From Granulicella mallensis (GTDB taxonomy: Bacteria > Acidobacteriota > Terriglobia > Terriglobales > Acidobacteriaceae): 64,000 nucleotides of DNA. Positions 9,027 through 17,099 of the stretch are shown here, piece after piece. The number at the start of each line of letters is the position of its first letter. The first letter of the stretch is position 1. The translations under genes were made by a program, and so were the position numbers. Location: assembly GCF_014203225.1 (NCBI RefSeq), contig NZ_JACHIO010000027.1:24430-88429 (forward strand), written 5' to 3'. The notes beneath the pieces are model-generated. The model made no database searches. It saw nothing but the letters and a program-made list of their open reading frames with translations, and was not told the DNA's origin.

Positions 9027-9995
9027 ATGAGCGGAAACGGCATGGGCGTAGCGGCAACCACAGAGTTGTTCACACGAGGGCAGGAGCAGATCGGGCGCGT
9101 CATCGCCGGCCAGCAGGAGGCCGTCGCGCAGGCTCTGCTGACGATGCTGTGCGGAGGCCATGCACTGATCGAAGGCGTCCCCGGCGTAGCCAAGACGCTG
9201 GCCGTAAAGATGCTGGCGCGCTTCCTCGCGCTCGACTTCAGGCGCGTGCAGGGAACGCCCGACATGATGCCCGCCGACATCCTGGGTACCAACGTCTTCT
9301 CTCCCAAGACCGGAGACTTTGGCTTCCACAAAGGCCCCGTATTCACGCAGTTCCTGCTGACCGACGAGATCAACCGCATGCCGCCTCGCACCCAGGCCGC
9401 GCTGCTGGAGTCCATGGAAGAGCGGCAGGTCACCGCCGACGGAGAGCGGCACCAACTGGACGAGTACTTCACCGTCTTCGCCACCCAGAATCCCGTCGAG
9501 TTCGAAGGCACCTATCCCCTGCCCGAGGCGCAGCTCGATCGCTTCCTCCTGAAGATCAAAGTCGAGTACCCGGAACTGGCCGACGAACGCACCGTCCTCG
9601 AACGGCACCACGCGGCACACACCGGCACAGGACTCTCCGACATCGCCATCGAGCCGATCCCCTTCGAGCTGCTGGCAGCCGCACGGCGCGAGATTCGCTC
9701 CGTGCAGGTGGAGGGAGCGATCTTCGACTATCTCCTCGCCCTGGTACGGCGCACCCGCGAGTGGCCGTCCCTGGCCCTCGGCGCAAGCCCCCGCGCCAGC
9801 GCCAGCCTTCTGCTGGTAGCCAAAGCCTTCGCCGCTCGCGAAGGCCGCGACTTCGTGATCCCCGACGACGTAAAAGAAGCCGCCATCCCCGTCCTGCGCC
9901 ACCGCCTGACGCTAAGGCCCGAAGCCGAACTGGAAGGCTTCGACACCGACCGCGTCGTAAGAGACGTGCTCGCCGCAACCCAGGTTCCGAAGTAG
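9027..9995 (+). CDS. MoxR-family AAA+ ATPase
   Basis: 322 residues, full length for the MoxR family. Walker A is GVPGVAKT (about 47-54), Walker B is TDEINRMPPRTQAALLESME, sensor 1 is ATQNPVEFEGTYPLPEAQLD with the Arg finger in DRFLLK, and the C-terminal lid has ALGASPRASASL. MoxR ATPases act as chaperone-like assembly or metal-insertion factors, usually with a DUF58 partner, which is the next gene. An AGGAGG-like element is weak (GACCGGA just upstream). A repeat tract starts 5 bases after the stop and separates it from DUF58. Confidence 0.93.
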   Translation: MSGNGMGVAATTELFTRGQEQIGRVIAGQQEAVAQALLTMLCGGHALIEGVPGVAKTLAVKMLARFLALDFRRVQGTPDMMPADILGTNVFSPKTGDFGFHKGPVFTQFLLTDEINRMPPRTQAALLESMEERQVTADGERHQLDEYFTVFATQNPVEFEGTYPLPEAQLDRFLLKIKVEYPELADERTVLERHHAAHTGTGLSDIAIEPIPFELLAAARREIRSVQVEGAIFDYLLALVRRTREWPSLALGASPRASASLLLVAKAFAAREGRDFVIPDDVKEAAIPVLRHRLTLRPEAELEGFDTDRVVRDVLAATQVPK

Positions 9996-10000
9996 TACGA

Positions 10001-10131
10001 GTGATAAGTGATAAGTGGTAAGTGGTAAGTGGCAAGTGACAAGTGACAAAGAATTTTCTTGCCGCAACCCAATACAGCCCGAACCACCCAATCTCTCTAC
10101 TTATCACTTGCCACTTGTCACTTATCACTCT
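10001..10131. repeat. Inverted arrays of 7-bp AAGTGRY repeats
   Basis: The left arm (10001-10050) is about seven tandem copies of a 7-mer (AGTGATA, AGTGGTA, AGTGGCA, AGTGACA). The right arm (10099-10131) is the same array on the opposite strand. The pair could fold into a stem of 30 bp or more. It occupies nearly all of the MoxR-DUF58 gap and ends 6 bases before the DUF58 ATG, where a ribosome binding site would be expected. Confidence 0.85.
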
Positions 10132-10136
10132 CTTCT

Positions 10137-11624
10137 ATGCAGACACTGATCCCACAACCCGCGACCGCAACTGCCAAGCCACTGGGCAAGACAGGCCGCG
10201 TGCTCGGCTTCGGTCTCACGCCGCTCGCGCTGCTGCTGATAGCAGCGGGGCTGCTCATGGCGATCCCCGCGTTCTTCCACATCCGCCGGATCGGGTTCAT
10301 GCTCGGCTGGGACGCGTTACTAGCCGTGCTCATCCTGATCGACGCCCTGCGGCTTCCCCGCCCTGAAGATTTCACGATCACCCGCAGCTTCATCGACTCG
10401 CCGCAGCTCGGACAGCCCACCCGCATCGAGCTCGCGGTCCGGATGGAGTCCGACGCCGTGCTCGATGTACGCCTGGTGGACGACCTGCACTCCGCACTCG
10501 TAGCCGCTCCCACAGAACAGCGCCTCGAAGTCTTTCCACGCGAAGAGGTCGTCAGCGCGGCAACGATCTATCCCAGCCAGCGCGGTGACTTCGCCCTCGG
10601 GCGCGTCTTTCTGCGCTATCGCGGAGCCTTCCGCCTGGTGGAGCGCTGGGCCGCCGCGGAGCCTGTCGTCAAAACGCTCGGCGGCGACGAGCCACACAAG
10701 CCGCAACGAGTACGCGTCTTTCCCGCGCACGAAGACAGCCGCGAGCGCACGCAGTTCTACCTCCTGCGCGCCCGCCAGATCGAGATGCAGAAGCGCAAGT
10801 TGCGTCTGCGCGGCGTAGGCCGCGAGTTTGAGAGCATGCGCGACTACCAGCAGGGCGACGAGCTGCGCAACGTCTCGTGGACGGCTACAGCCCGCCGCGG
10901 CAAGCTCGTCACACGCCAGTTCACGGTAGAGCGATCACAACAGGTCTGGATGGTACTCGACGCCGGACGGCTCTCCCGCACAGCGTTTGAAGTCAAACGA
11001 GACTCCACGGAAGCCTTCGCCGAAACCACTTCCGAGCGCGAAGCCGCGCATCTGCTGACCGTCACTCAACTCGACCAGGCCGCGACAGCAGCGACAATGC
11101 TCGCCCAGGTCATCAACGGCTCCGGCGACAAGTTCGGCCTGATGGCCTATGGCCGGGACGTCCAACAGCTCCTGCCTCCGGGCGCGGGCGCGTCGCACGT
11201 GCGGCTGATGATCGACCTGTTGAGCCAGACGCGCAGCGAAGCCTCCGAGGCCGACCATCTAAACGCCGTAGCCCGTCTGAAGACCGCGCAACGCCGCCGT
11301 GGTCTGATCGTCTGGATCACCGAACTGGTCGACAGCGCCGGACGCCCTGAACTGGTAACCGCCGCCTCGGAGTTGGTGCGGCGTCACCTGGTCGTGCTGG
11401 TACTGCTGAAGCATCCCGAACTGGATGAACTCGCCGCACGTACCCCCAAGATAAGCAGCGAGATGTTCCACACCGCAGCCGCCCAGGAGATGCTGGAACG
11501 CCGCCGAGAGACCATCGCACAACTGGAACGGCAAGGGGTACTGATCGTAGAAACCACCGCAGCCGAAGTCGGCATGCGCGCCGTAAGCAAGTACCTCGAA
11601 GTCAAGGCATCAGGCCTGCTGTAG
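10137..11624 (+). CDS. DUF58 domain protein, MoxR partner
   Basis: 495 residues from the chosen ATG, which follows the repeat array. A longer in-frame start upstream would translate the repeat. Two hydrophobic helices lie near the N terminus (about 25-70), then a large cytoplasmic part with the DUF58 signature RGVGREFESMRDYQQGDE-LRNVSWTATARRGKL. A vWA-like region follows (WMVLDAGR ... DKFGLMAYG). DUF58 proteins pair with MoxR ATPases, possibly as membrane-tethered substrate receptors. No SD sequence is seen in the repeat-derived leader. The TAG stop is followed at once by an AG-rich repeat. Confidence 0.88.
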   Translation: MQTLIPQPATATAKPLGKTGRVLGFGLTPLALLLIAAGLLMAIPAFFHIRRIGFMLGWDALLAVLILIDALRLPRPEDFTITRSFIDSPQLGQPTRIELAVRMESDAVLDVRLVDDLHSALVAAPTEQRLEVFPREEVVSAATIYPSQRGDFALGRVFLRYRGAFRLVERWAAAEPVVKTLGGDEPHKPQRVRVFPAHEDSRERTQFYLLRARQIEMQKRKLRLRGVGREFESMRDYQQGDELRNVSWTATARRGKLVTRQFTVERSQQVWMVLDAGRLSRTAFEVKRDSTEAFAETTSEREAAHLLTVTQLDQAATAATMLAQVINGSGDKFGLMAYGRDVQQLLPPGAGASHVRLMIDLLSQTRSEASEADHLNAVARLKTAQRRRGLIVWITELVDSAGRPELVTAASELVRRHLVVLVLLKHPELDELAARTPKISSEMFHTAAAQEMLERRRETIAQLERQGVLIVETTAAEVGMRAVSKYLEVKASGLL

Positions 11625-11665
11625 GAAAGACAGAGTGTAGAGAGTAGAGGATAGAGTGTAGACGG
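11625..11665 (+). repeat. AG-rich repeat arm, left copy (family B)
   Basis: GAAAGACAGAGTGTAGAG followed by more GTAGAG/GATAGAG units begins directly after the DUF58 stop. Its reverse complement lies at 12615-12655 at the 3' end of spoIIM. Together they bracket about 1 kb holding the RAYT element. The same motif recurs near 36170-36507 and 51287-51832. Confidence 0.8.
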
Positions 11666-11740
11666 CAAAGACAGAAGCAAACCCACCTCTCCTGTTTTTG
11701 CTGTTGTTGCCTTTGCTGTTGTGTTGCCTTTCTTGCTTTG

Positions 11741-11832
11741 TCATTCCCGCAGGGAATCTGCTTTTGCGGTTGCGGTTGTCTTCGCCGTTCTGGTTGTCAT
11801 TCCGAGCGCAGCGAGGAACCTGCTGTCTGCCG
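11741..11832. repeat. Solitary arms of the GTCATTCCGAGCGCAGCGAG repeat family (family C)
   Basis: TCATTCCCGCAGGGAATCTGC (11741-11761) and GTCATTCCGAGCGCAGCGAG (11795-11814) with AACCTGCTGTCTGCC after it are single arms of a family that forms complete palindromes at 14477-14676 and 36218-36418. Degenerate single arms also occur at 29681-29716 and 57208-57240. No gene is seen between 11665 and the RAYT element. Confidence 0.7.
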
Positions 11833-11886
11833 GTGCAGGCACAAATGCTTGCCTTCTCCACGAACGCACACGCCACCGAAGACACA

Positions 11887-12573
11887 GCGCGAAGCGCCAT
11901 CCGTGACGCTTTAGCGTCGCGGTATGGAGGGTAAGGGAGGCAATCGCCTTCAAGCCCCTGAAATAGGATTAGCAAAAATGCGGCCTTTAGGCCCGGGCCT
12001 TTCGTTTATGCTGCCCACATGGATCGCGCTCCACAGGAAACCCGAACTTACCACCTCACTGCTGTTACGGCTCAACGCCGAAGCCTCTTTCAGGTCACGG
12101 CGACGGCTGAACTATTGCAACAAACAATCTTTGATTACCGGGGTCAAGGCAGGTTCCTACTGCACGCGTTCGTCATCATGCCCGATCACTTCCACGCGCT
12201 GATCACACCTGCCCATGATGTTTCGCTCGAAAAGACCGTGCAGTTCATCAAGGGAGGATTTTCTTTCCGCCTGAAGAGCAAGTTCGATGTCTGGACGAGA
12301 AGCTTCAACGAAACCCAGATCCTGGACGAAGAAAAGTTCCTGACCTGCGTGCGATATATCGAAGACAATCCTGTTCATGAGAGGCTCGCTCAAACACCGG
12401 AGGTCTACCCCTACACCTCCGCAGGACGTGGCCCGCTGGACCCCATGCCGCTCCACCTCCGGGCCTAAAGGCCACATTTTGGGTGGTCTTAATTCAGGGG
12501 CCTGAAGGCGATTGCCTCCCTTACCCTCCGTCTCCGCGACGCTAAAGCGTCACGGTTGGCGCTTCGCGCTGCA
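11887..12573. mobile_element. RAYT/REP element: transposase gene with about 110-bp terminal inverted repeats
   Basis: The left arm (11887-12000) and right arm (12459-12573) are near-identical inverted copies. Both contain CGTGACGCTTTAGCGTCGCG, then GGAGGGTAAGGGAGGCAATC, then GCCTTCA with CCCCTGAA, then GGCCTTTAGGCCCGG. Each arm itself holds small REP-like palindromes (GACGCTTTAGCGTC, GGCCTTTAGGCC). The transposase lies between them. This layout fits REP-associated tyrosine transposases, whose REP hairpins are their substrates. A transposase-less relative is at 41124-41361. Confidence 0.82.
12019..12468 (+). CDS. REP-associated tyrosine transposase (RAYT, Y1/IS200-like)
   Basis: 149 residues, near the usual RAYT length. 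The HUH motif is MPDHFHALI (about residues 53-61) and the candidate catalytic Tyr is in VRYIEDNP (about 117). The opening TYHLTAVTAQRRSLFQ also fits the family. RAYTs nick single-stranded DNA at REP hairpins and are thought to mobilise them. The frame is intact from ATG to stop and lies wholly inside the inverted repeats, so it may still be active. No convincing SD sequence precedes the ATG; a longer frame upstream would read through the left arm. Confidence 0.87.
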   Translation: MDRAPQETRTYHLTAVTAQRRSLFQVTATAELLQQTIFDYRGQGRFLLHAFVIMPDHFHALITPAHDVSLEKTVQFIKGGFSFRLKSKFDVWTRSFNETQILDEEKFLTCVRYIEDNPVHERLAQTPEVYPYTSAGRGPLDPMPLHLRA

Positions 12574-12614
12574 TCGGCAAGATGAAACACCCAAACGCCC
12601 AACGAAGCGCTACG

Positions 12615-12655
12615 ATGCCTTCTCTACGCTCTACTCTCTACACTCTGCTTTCCAA
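12615..12655 (-). repeat. AG-rich repeat arm, right copy (family B)
   Basis: On the minus strand this reads GAAAGCAGAGTGTAGAGAGT followed by AGAGCGTAGAGAAGG, the inverted partner of 11625-11665. It supplies the last codons and the TAG stop of spoIIM. Confidence 0.8.
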
Positions 12656-13604
12656 CCCTCTGCCGTCCACCCTCGCTCAACCACACCACCAACCCCGTAA
12701 ACAGCACCGCGCAGACCGCAAACTTAAGCGCCATGGGAGCATGAGTCGGCGAGAGAAAAGCCTCAAGCGTACCCGCAACGATCAGCAAAGGAATCGTCCC
12801 CGAGATCAGTTGCACCGCCTCATTCCCCGCCAGAGCCAGAGCCTCGCGACGCCGCAGCATCCCCGGAAAGAGAATCCCCGCACCGAGCCGCAGACCGGCG
12901 GCCCCGGCGATCATGATGCTCGGAATCTCCAGCGCCCCATGCGCAGCCATGAAGCTCACCAGGTTAAGCGCCATATGGTGCTGCGCGCAGCAGGTCAGCA
13001 CCACCGCGATCTCCAGGCCGTTATTGAAGAGCAGAAATAGCGTGCCGAGGCCCGCCAGAATCCCCCCGGCAAACGTCATGAAGCAGACGCCGATATTGTT
13101 CGTCATAATCGCCGACGACGCCTGCGGCTTCGCGCTCAATACGCTATCGGTCCACATCTTATGCTGCTGAATCGTGTCCATCATCTGCGGACCGAGCATC
13201 ATCGTTGCGAAGTCCGGGCGAACAATCGTAATCAGCGTTCCCAGCAACCCCGCGAGCAGGAAGACAGCGGTCGCCGCCGTCACATAGCCCGACAGCCGCC
13301 GCAGCAGCCGGGGATAGCCATAGGCAAAGAACCGCCACACACTCGCAGCAGAGATGCGCTGCCCCGAATAGACATAGTTATGCGCGCGCCCCACCAGACG
13401 GTTGAGATACTGCTCCAGCGCCCGCGAGCTGCGGTCGGCACGCGCCGAGCTCAAGTCCGCCGCGCCCTGGCGATAGAGCAGGCCCAGCTCGCGCAGCTCC
13501 GCAGGGTCGAGCGACTTCACGCCATGGCTCTCGACCTGACGCACGAGCACGTCGAGCCGGTTCCAGTTATTCTTACGAAGATCTATCCAGAGGTTTGAGA
13601 TCAT
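12624..13604 (-). CDS. SpoIIM/DUF95-family stage II sporulation protein M-like membrane protein
   Basis: 326 residues with a cytoplasmic N-terminal helical region of about 115 residues (MISNLWIDLRKNNWNRLDVL), then about five or six membrane helices between 115 and 310. The signature NNIGVCFMTFAGGILAGLGT and the FPGM segment place it in the SpoIIM integral-membrane family. In non-sporulating bacteria such genes sit beside MoxR/RDD clusters, as here. The last seven residues (QSVESRA) and the stop are encoded by the AG-rich repeat, so the native C terminus was probably replaced. The ATG shares two bases with the start codon of the divergent RDD gene. Confidence 0.85.
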   Translation of the reverse strand: MISNLWIDLRKNNWNRLDVLVRQVESHGVKSLDPAELRELGLLYRQGAADLSSARADRSSRALEQYLNRLVGRAHNYVYSGQRISAASVWRFFAYGYPRLLRRLSGYVTAATAVFLLAGLLGTLITIVRPDFATMMLGPQMMDTIQQHKMWTDSVLSAKPQASSAIMTNNIGVCFMTFAGGILAGLGTLFLLFNNGLEIAVVLTCCAQHHMALNLVSFMAAHGALEIPSIMIAGAAGLRLGAGILFPGMLRRREALALAGNEAVQLISGTIPLLIVAGTLEAFLSPTHAPMALKFAVCAVLFTGLVVWLSEGGRQRVGKQSVESRA

Positions 13605-14445
13605 GTCGACTTTCGAGAGAATCGGCTTCGAGGATCAGCTTAACATTGACACACCGGAACAGGTGGACCTGCGTTTCAATGTGGCTGGCATTGGCAGCCG
13701 TTTCGTGGCGCTCCTGTTGGATATGCTGGCGATCTCCGCCGTCTATCTGATCGAATTCTTTGGCCTTCTGGCATTCGCCTCCACGCTTCCGCACGTCAGC
13801 GGCCACACCAATCTGGATACCGCGGGCAAGTGGGTTCTCGCCCTGTTCATCTTCTTCCAGTTCCTGCTGTACTGGGGCTACTTCGCGCTGTTTGAGGCCT
13901 TCTGGCAGGGACAGACGCTGGGCAAGCGCGTCATGAAACTGCGCGTCATCAAAGACTCCGGACGCCAGATCACCTTCTTTGAGGCACTCGCACGCAATCT
14001 GCTGCGCATCGTCGACTATATGCCCGCGCTTTACCTGGTCGGCGTAATCACCATGGTCTGCAATAAACGCAACAAGCGGCTGGGCGACTTCGCCGCAGGC
14101 ACGCTGGTTGTGCACGAACGCATGGACGAGCAGCCTCTGCTGTACCAGACCAGCACGACGATTCTGGCGCCCACGGCCCTGCCCATGCAAACCCCGTGGC
14201 AGCAGAGTGTGCCATCGCTCTTCCCTGCCGATGCCATAACACGCCTGAACACCCAGGACCTGCTGATCATCGACACCTTCTTCGCGCGCATGCTCGATCT
14301 GCCGATGGAGACCAGGGCAACCATGGCCTACCGCATCGCCGGACAGATGGCAACGAAGATGGGCCAGCCTCTACCAGAGGGCAACCCTGAGCGGATACTG
14401 GAATCTATCGCGTACCAGATGCGCGGCAGCGGGCGCGGGTTTTAG
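13603..14445 (+). CDS. RDD family membrane protein
   Basis: 280 residues. The RDD domain spans about 20-175 with three predicted helices: NVAGIGSRFVALLLDML carries the first Arg/Asp positions, QGQTLGKRVMKLRVIKD follows, and RRLGDFAAGTLVV appears here as KRLGDFAAGTLVV. The C-terminal 100 residues are cytoplasmic and helical. RDD proteins are small membrane proteins, some linked to ion transport. It is a standard companion of the SpoIIM/MoxR/DUF58 cluster. The start is fixed by AGAGG about 8 bases upstream and by domain length. The ATG overlaps the divergent spoIIM start (CATG), so no intergenic DNA separates the two genes. Confidence 0.88.
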   Translation: MSTFERIGFEDQLNIDTPEQVDLRFNVAGIGSRFVALLLDMLAISAVYLIEFFGLLAFASTLPHVSGHTNLDTAGKWVLALFIFFQFLLYWGYFALFEAFWQGQTLGKRVMKLRVIKDSGRQITFFEALARNLLRIVDYMPALYLVGVITMVCNKRNKRLGDFAAGTLVVHERMDEQPLLYQTSTTILAPTALPMQTPWQQSVPSLFPADAITRLNTQDLLIIDTFFARMLDLPMETRATMAYRIAGQMATKMGQPLPEGNPERILESIAYQMRGSGRGF

Positions 14446-14476
14446 GGAAGATTACAGACCAGGCTTAAGCTCTAGC

Positions 14477-14676
14477 TTTGCTTTTCTGGCTTGTCATTCC
14501 GAGCGCAGCGAGTGAATCTGCTGTCTCCCGTTTTTTGCCAGGGACTTCACAAAGGTTGTGGGCTAGCTCCAACGTAGCTCCAGTTCTAGATCACTTGTTT
14601 TCTGGTCGGTACGAACGAAGAACGGGAGACAGCAGATTCACTCGCTACGCTCGGAATGACAAGCCAGAAAAGCAAG
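14477..14676. repeat. Palindromic element of the GTCATTCCGAGCGCAGCGAG family (family C, copy 1)
   Basis: Arms of about 55 bp (14477-14532 and 14620-14676) are near-perfect inverted copies reading TTGCTTTTCTGGCTTGTCATT, then CCGAGCGCAGCGAGTGAATC, then TGCTGTCTCCCGTT. The spacer of about 90 bp has no coding content. It fills the gap between convergent RDD and AraC genes. A close relative with a different spacer is at 36218-36418. Confidence 0.85.
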
Positions 14677-14708
14677 AACAAAAACAAACCCTACCCACCG
14701 ACGTATTA

Positions 14709-15509
14709 CTAAACCAACCGTCGCCGAAACTCCGTAGGACTCACCTTACAAAGCGCCCGAAACACTCTCGCAAAGTGCTGCTGCGTCTGGAACCCACAAG
14801 CCAGCGCCACATCAAGCACACGCGCCTCCCGGCTTACCAACAACTCCTTGGCCCGCTCCACCCGCGCCCTCAGGACAAACTGATGCGGGGCCAGCCCCGC
14901 CGACTGCCGAAACATCTGCGAGAAGTACGATGGGCTCAGTCCGGCCGCCTCTGCCATCTGCAGCAGGCTCAGGTCTTCATGCAGATGTTCGTAGACGAAG
15001 CTGGTCACCCGGCGAAGCTGCACCGGCGTAAGTCCTCCACGATAAGTGCGCGGAGCACGCAACGTTCCTCGCGATTGCAGCAACGCCGCAGCCAGCGCAC
15101 GCCCAAGGGAGTCCGCATAGACTCTCCCGGCCGGAGACCCCGCCGCCTGTTCAGCTTCGGCAGCCGTCACCAGCGCGCGGATTCGTTCATCCTCAAAGCG
15201 CGGTGTCTCATGCAGCTCCCGCGAACCGTTCCCCATCTCTTCGGCGACCGAGAGCATCGTGTCATCCGGTACCGTGATCAACAGCATCTGGATCGAGCTG
15301 CGCCAACGCACCCACTCTTCGATGTTTCTCCGGCACAGAATCATCTCTCCGGGCGCATAGCGGCATCGCGAGAGGTCGTACGTCCCCAGCCCGAACTCAA
15401 ACTCAGCCGGAGTCAGAACCTTCGCCAGCACCTGGCTTTCGAAGAGCTGACAAACCGGCTCGGGGGAGATCTCACCGGCGATTCGCTGAAGATGGAGTGC
15501 GGAGCCCAT
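14709..15509 (-). CDS. AraC-family transcriptional regulator
   Basis: 266 residues with an N-terminal cupin-like sensing region (about 1-155) and a C-terminal AraC/XylS DNA-binding domain (about 165-265). The two helix-turn-helix units are LSLLQMAEAAGLSPSYFSQM and VLDVALACGFQTQQHFARVF, ending in the usual SPTEFRR. It is divergent from the cupin gene, whose transcription it may control; that link rests on position only. The effector is unknown. The intervening DNA carries a palindromic element. Confidence 0.9.
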   Translation of the reverse strand: MGSALHLQRIAGEISPEPVCQLFESQVLAKVLTPAEFEFGLGTYDLSRCRYAPGEMILCRRNIEEWVRWRSSIQMLLITVPDDTMLSVAEEMGNGSRELHETPRFEDERIRALVTAAEAEQAAGSPAGRVYADSLGRALAAALLQSRGTLRAPRTYRGGLTPVQLRRVTSFVYEHLHEDLSLLQMAEAAGLSPSYFSQMFRQSAGLAPHQFVLRARVERAKELLVSREARVLDVALACGFQTQQHFARVFRALCKVSPTEFRRRLV

Positions 15510-15585
15510 ACCTCAATCTTAGAACCGTTCCATATAGAGGCAGAAGGCTTTCCCTAAAGCTACCTCATGAACTACCTACCCATAC

Positions 15586-15756
15586 ATTGTCATCTCGACC
15601 GAAGGGGCGTTCTTTGCCGTCGTCCATTCGACTTCGCTCAGGACGGAGAGACCTGCAGCTTGCTCGTGCGGGCAGTATCGCCTCCATTCGCAAGCCTGCA
15701 GGTCTCTCCACTGCGCATGACATAAAGCCGTCATGCTACGGTCGAGATGACAATTT
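15586..15756. repeat. Composite palindrome with GTCATCTCGACCG arms
   Basis: The outer arms ATTGTCATCTCGACCG and CGGTCGAGATGACAAT (16 bp, perfect) enclose inner arms GGAGAGACCTGCAG and CTGCAGGTCTCTCC. It lies in the 398-bp gap between the divergent AraC and cupin genes. Nothing coding is visible in the gap. The remaining 150 bases next to the cupin should hold its promoter. Confidence 0.8.
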
Positions 15757-15907
15757 GTGGTGAAGCCGATAGCTAAAGAGAAGTGCTCTGAACGCCCGCA
15801 AAGAAACCGGACGATTGGACACAGAAGCGAAGAATCAGACAAATCTCCCGATCTCATCTGCGGTGTCATGGACTTGTAGTTCCAGATCCCCAAAGGAAAC
15901 CCTTTTC

Positions 15908-16408
15908 ATGAGCACCCTCCCCACCGCCCCCACACACCCTACCTACAACGTTCTCGGAGTCCTGCTTCAGTTCCTCACCACGCCCGAACAGGTCAACGAC
16001 CCGATCACCGTCATGCGCGGCACCGTTCCCCCCGGAGTCGTCATTCCGCTCCATAGCCACGCCGATCCCGAAGTCTTCTACGTGCTGGACGGCGCTCTCG
16101 AAGTCTTCCAGGCCGAAGGCCCGACCGCAGGCTGGCAAACCGTGACGGCTGGCGAAATCGTTACAATCCCCGGCAACATCCGGCACGCCCTCCGCAACAC
16201 CTCTCCCGCTCCAACCACCTCGATCACGGTGAGCAAGCAGGAGCTCTACAACTTCTTCCGCGAACTCGCCCAGCCCTTCGATCCCTCTGTGCCTCCCGCA
16301 CCGCCCACTCCCGAGGCGATGCAGCAGCTCTTTCAGCTCGCGGCGAAGTATAAGTTCTGGCTCGCCTCGCCTGACGAAAACGCAGCGATCGGCATCTCGC
16401 TCGGATAA
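15908..16408 (+). CDS. Single-domain cupin protein
   Basis: 166 residues with one cupin_2 barrel. Motif 1 is PLHSHADPEVFYVLDGALEV (about 43-62), with His, His and Glu as candidate metal ligands. Motif 2 is GNIRHALRNTS (about 92-102) with the third His. The C-terminal helix (FFRELAQPFDPS ... EAMQQLFQLAAKY) resembles other acidobacterial cupins of unknown substrate. AAAGGAAAC precedes the chosen ATG; an upstream in-frame extension lacks domain similarity. The divergent AraC gene is its likely regulator. Enzymatic activity cannot be assigned. Confidence 0.83.
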   Translation: MSTLPTAPTHPTYNVLGVLLQFLTTPEQVNDPITVMRGTVPPGVVIPLHSHADPEVFYVLDGALEVFQAEGPTAGWQTVTAGEIVTIPGNIRHALRNTSPAPTTSITVSKQELYNFFRELAQPFDPSVPPAPPTPEAMQQLFQLAAKYKFWLASPDENAAIGISLG

Positions 16409-16413
16409 TCCAA

Positions 16414-16440
16414 TCGGCCGCCCCTTCCGAGGGCGGCCGA
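16414..16440 (+). terminator. Hairpin after the cupin gene
   Basis: TCGGCCGCCC pairs with GGGCGGCCGA (10 bp, 7-base loop) starting 6 bases past the cupin stop. No U-run follows. It probably separates the cupin from the GAF gene 40 bases further on. Confidence 0.55.
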
Positions 16441-16479
16441 GCCGTATCTGCCGGACAGAATCGGTGATAGAAATCAGAT

Positions 16480-16971
16480 ATGTCCACCTCCGGCCTCACC
16501 ACGGAAATGCTCGACCTTCTCTCCGATATCCGGCAGCTAGCTGCCACCGCACCAACGCTCGAACCCCTCCAGCAAGGCATCGTCACGGCCATCACGCAAC
16601 GTCTCCCCTATTACAACTGGACCGGCTTCTACATGCTCGATCCCCACGATCCCGAGACCCTCGTGCTCGGGCCGTTCGTAGGTGCTCCGACCACCCACGT
16701 CCGCATTCCCGTAACGGAGGGCATCTGCGGCGCAGCCGTGGCCTCTGGCGAGACCGTCATCGTCGACGACGTACACTCCGATCCCCGCTACCTGTCCTGC
16801 TCCATCGACACCAGGTCCGAGATCGTCGTCCCCATCTACGTCCAGGGGAAGGTGATTGGCGAGATCGATATCGACAGCCACGACTCCGCCGCCTTCACCA
16901 ACGCGGACCGCGATTTTCTCGAAGAAGCCGCACAGATCGTCGGAGCCTATATCGAGCAGCATCCCGCTTAG
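16480..16971 (+). CDS. GAF-domain protein, free methionine-(R)-sulfoxide reductase (fRMsr)-like
   Basis: 163 residues, one GAF domain as in E. coli YebR/fRMsr, which reduces free methionine-R-sulfoxide. Matching segments are YYNWTGFYMLD, LVLGPFVG, EGICGAAVASGETVIVDDVH, LSCSIDTRSEIVVPIYVQ and IGEIDIDSH. Two of the three fRMsr cysteines are kept (in GICG and LSCS). The first, normally in an ACxxI segment, is replaced in THVRI. Activity is therefore plausible but not certain, and a plain ligand-binding GAF protein is the alternative. MsrB and the thiol-disulfide protein DipZ follow on the same strand, which supports a methionine-repair role. Confidence 0.75.
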   Translation: MSTSGLTTEMLDLLSDIRQLAATAPTLEPLQQGIVTAITQRLPYYNWTGFYMLDPHDPETLVLGPFVGAPTTHVRIPVTEGICGAAVASGETVIVDDVHSDPRYLSCSIDTRSEIVVPIYVQGKVIGEIDIDSHDSAAFTNADRDFLEEAAQIVGAYIEQHPA

Positions 16972-17099
16972 TGATCCCCTCCTGAAAACCAAATCGCCCC
17001 CAAATCCGTAACCAAAGAGGGCGTTGGTGCGTCAGATATCCGCGGACAGGAAAGACCCTCCCTCCGCAGTTCCCCTTTGCGAAGGGTCAAAAGGAATGG

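Noticed and set aside
10001..10131. Tandem repeats as a CRISPR array
   Set aside because: The units are 7 bases without spacers and are arranged as inverted arms. No cas genes are present.
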